A DNA stretch of 19,762 bases from JBBTSQ01 sp038078755 (GTDB lineage: Bacteria > Patescibacteriota > Minisyncoccia > Phycocordibacterales > JBAYGS01). The notes beneath the pieces are model-generated. The model searched no databases. It was given only the letters and a program-made list of their open reading frames with translations, and had not been told where the DNA came from. Below, in pieces: positions 18,703 through 19,762 of the stretch; position 1 is the first letter of the stretch, and the number at the start of each line of letters is the position of its first letter. Made by a program: the position numbers and the translations under genes. The stretch spans positions 1 to 19,762 of the forward strand of contig JBBTSQ010000023.1 in assembly GCA_038078755.1 (NCBI GenBank), read 5' to 3'.

Positions 18703-19260
18703 ATGAAAAAAGTGTTTATTGTTCATGGCTTTGAGGGTAGGCCAAATGGTGGATGGCGGCCGTGGCTTATGGGTGAACTTGAAAAGAATGGTATCTATGC
18801 CTGTGCTCTTGCTATGCCTAAAGCCGACAATCCAATCCTTAATGAGTGGGTGGGTGAGATCAAAAGACATATCGAGGGAAACAAGACCGATCAGATCTAT
18901 CTTGTGGGTCATAGTCTCGGGGTACCAGCCATTTTGCGATATATCGAATCAGCAAAAGATACCTTTGGTGTCTGTGGAGCAGTGCTTGTCTCTGGGCCAT
19001 TTGAAAAAAATTCAAACAAAAAGATTGAACATTTTTTGGAAAAACCGTTTGATTTTGACTTAATCAAATCAAAAATGAAGAACTTCGCCATCATTCATGG
19101 GGATACTGATACGGTGGTACCGAAATATCATGCAGAGAAATTGTCTGAAAATTTAGGAGAAAAAGTTACTTGGATTAAAGATGGCGGACATCTCAATGGT
19201 TCAAGTGGGTGGTACATTCTCCCAGCTTGTCTTGAGAATATATTGAAAATGGCCAAGTAA
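18703..19260 (+). CDS. RBBP9/YdeN-type alpha/beta hydrolase (serine hydrolase)
   Basis: 185 residues, the usual size for this short hydrolase family. KVFIVHGFEGRPNGGWRPWL gives the oxyanion-hole HG motif, and YLVGHSLGVPAILRY has the nucleophile elbow GHSLG with S71. FAIIHGDTDTVVP supplies the acid (D136) and KDGGHLNGSSGW the base (H163). It is cytoplasmic by sequence, with no signal peptide. The natural substrate is unknown; members act as serine esterases of small or peptide-linked esters. It begins 40 bases after yraN and probably has its own promoter. No strong terminator follows, only a short CCA/TGG stem before six T (about 19255-19272). Confidence 0.92.
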   Translation: MKKVFIVHGFEGRPNGGWRPWLMGELEKNGIYACALAMPKADNPILNEWVGEIKRHIEGNKTDQIYLVGHSLGVPAILRYIESAKDTFGVCGAVLVSGPFEKNSNKKIEHFLEKPFDFDLIKSKMKNFAIIHGDTDTVVPKYHAEKLSENLGEKVTWIKDGGHLNGSSGWYILPACLENILKMAK

Positions 19261-19312
19261 GTGGGCTTTTTTGATGCTTTATGTTAGGATGTCTTGATTG
19301 CGAAAAGTATAT

Positions 19313-19364
19313 CGGGGCGTGGTGTAACGGCTAACATGTTCGCCTAGGCGAATGACTCCGGGTT
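19313..19364 (+). pseudogene. Truncated tRNA-Pro copy 1, cut in the T-loop and without anticodon
   Basis: CGGGGCGTGGTGTAACGGCT and the six bases after it are identical to the intact tRNA-Pro at 19687. TGACTCCGGGTT is also identical, after which homology stops within the T-loop (GGGTT, then ATTTAAAAAG). The anticodon arm is replaced by TTCGCCTAGGCGAA: a 5-bp stem and the loop CT-AG, i.e. the 7-base loop minus its three anticodon positions. Five bases (TATAT) upstream are also shared with the intact gene. Confidence 0.85.
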
Positions 19365-19374
19365 ATTTAAAAAG

Positions 19375-19611
19375 ATGTATACTGTCTATGTAATCAAGGG
19401 AATTTCTGGACACGTGTATATCGGTCAAACAAATAACCTAGAAAAAAGATTGCATCAGCATAATTCTGGGTACGGAAAATATACCCAAAATAAAGGCCCG
19501 TTTACAGTGATTTATTTTGAGCAATATAATACGAGGGTAGAGGCGATGAGAAGAGAAAGAGAGTTGAAGACGGGCAAAGGCAGGGAGTGGTTAGGTGAAA
19601 TAACTAAATAA
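19375..19611 (+). CDS. Small GIY-YIG nuclease-domain protein
   Basis: 78 residues, the single GIY-YIG domain of the YhbQ/UPF0213 type. MYTVYVIKGISGHVYIGQTN carries the two conserved tyrosine motifs (usually GIY and YIG; here VYV and YIG), followed by R25 in NLEKRLHQHNSG, then YTQNKGPFTVIYFE and REREL with the metal-binding glutamate, and KTGKGREWL. The fold nicks DNA in repair and in homing endonucleases. Many small-genome bacteria have numerous free-standing copies, whose roles are unknown. It lies exactly between two truncated tRNA-Pro copies, beginning 10 bases after the first and ending 6 before the second. That suggests a mobile unit aimed at tRNA T-loops (inference). No Shine-Dalgarno sequence is visible. 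Confidence 0.93.
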   Translation: MYTVYVIKGISGHVYIGQTNNLEKRLHQHNSGYGKYTQNKGPFTVIYFEQYNTRVEAMRRERELKTGKGREWLGEITK

Positions 19612-19617
19612 CATAAT

Positions 19618-19666
19618 CGGTGTGGTGTAATAGCTACATGTTCGCCTAGGCGAATGACTCCGTGTT
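19618..19666 (+). pseudogene. Truncated tRNA-Pro copy 2, more decayed
   Basis: It keeps TGGTGTAA-AGCT-ACATG, the same anticodon-less arm TTCGCCTAGGCGAA, TGACTCCGTGTT and the following ATTTAA of copy 1, with small losses near the 5' end. The shared ATTTAA lies beyond the tRNA homology, so copies 1 and 2 descend from the same truncated unit. Confidence 0.8.
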
Positions 19667-19686
19667 ATTTAATTAAAATAATATAT

Positions 19687-19759
19687 CGGGGCGTGGTGTA
19701 ACGGCTAACATGCTTGACTTGGGATCAAGTGACTCCGGGTTCGAATCCCGGCGCCCCGA
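19687..19759 (+). tRNA. tRNA-Pro(TGG)
   Basis: Acceptor CGGGGCG/CGCCCCG with the C1-G72 pair typical of tRNA-Pro, anticodon arm CTTGA-CTTGGGA-TCAAG (anticodon TGG), T arm CCGGG-TTCGAAT-CCCGG, discriminator A. CCA is not encoded. Two truncated relatives lie just upstream. Confidence 0.97.
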
Positions 19760-19762
19760 CAC

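Noticed and set aside
1..19762. CRISPR array, rRNA genes, insertion sequences with transposase.
   Set aside because: No regularly spaced direct repeats, rRNA sequence or transposase frame was found.

Overview
The window looks like a chromosomal segment of a small-genome bacterium of the Candidate Phyla Radiation (Patescibacteria, probably Parcubacteria-like). The evidence is indirect: short conserved genes separated by repeat-rich spacers, many single-domain proteins common in that group (four-helix-bundle protein, NYN/LabA protein, small GIY-YIG nuclease, C4-type DksA-like protein), no encoded CCA on any tRNA but a CCA-adding enzyme present, and standard stop codons. No rRNA operon and no CRISPR array were seen.

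Layout. 1-5000, minus strand: the N-terminal two thirds of a ComM/YifB AAA+ protein (runs off the edge), a DksA-like zinc protein, a one-TM protein, and pnp. 5070-7010, plus strand: a radical SAM protein with an unusual cysteine spacing and a small CxxC protein. 7077-9715, minus: a multi-TM protein, an NYN nuclease-like protein, a four-helix-bundle protein and rpsO. 9900-11612, minus: a secreted 570-residue protein with a consensus sigma70 promoter. 11838-13727, plus: a Xer-type recombinase and exonuclease III. 13800-14546, minus: two tandem paralogous small proteins and a tiny ORF. 14550-15250: a gene-poor region with a perfect DnaA box, two promoter-to-terminator transcription units and a decayed reading frame. 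15248-16786, minus: cca. 16873 to the end, all plus: a helix-turn-helix protein, tRNA-Arg(TCG), tRNA-Gly(GCC), yraN, an RBBP9-like hydrolase, a GIY-YIG nuclease and tRNA-Pro(TGG).

How it is controlled. At least seven genes have a TATACT-type -10 box ending 6 or 7 bases before the ATG, so transcription would begin at or beside the start codon; rpsO and yraN have leaders of a few bases. These genes are therefore probably leaderless. The radical SAM and secreted-protein genes instead have ordinary leaders with Shine-Dalgarno sequences. Compact terminators sit in almost every gap and sometimes contain the stop codon.

Most notable. (1) Two truncated tRNA-Pro copies, both cut in the T-loop and both lacking exactly the three anticodon positions, flank the GIY-YIG gene. 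(2) A 181-bp structured segment follows tRNA-Gly and ends with a 20-bp copy of that tRNA's 3' end, as in integration into a tRNA gene. (3) Sites close to the ParB parS consensus cluster between 15.4 and 18.4 kb, near DnaA boxes, an AT-rich gap and the point where gene direction diverges, which suggests an origin-proximal region. (4) Several families of short repeats recur in the intergenic gaps.
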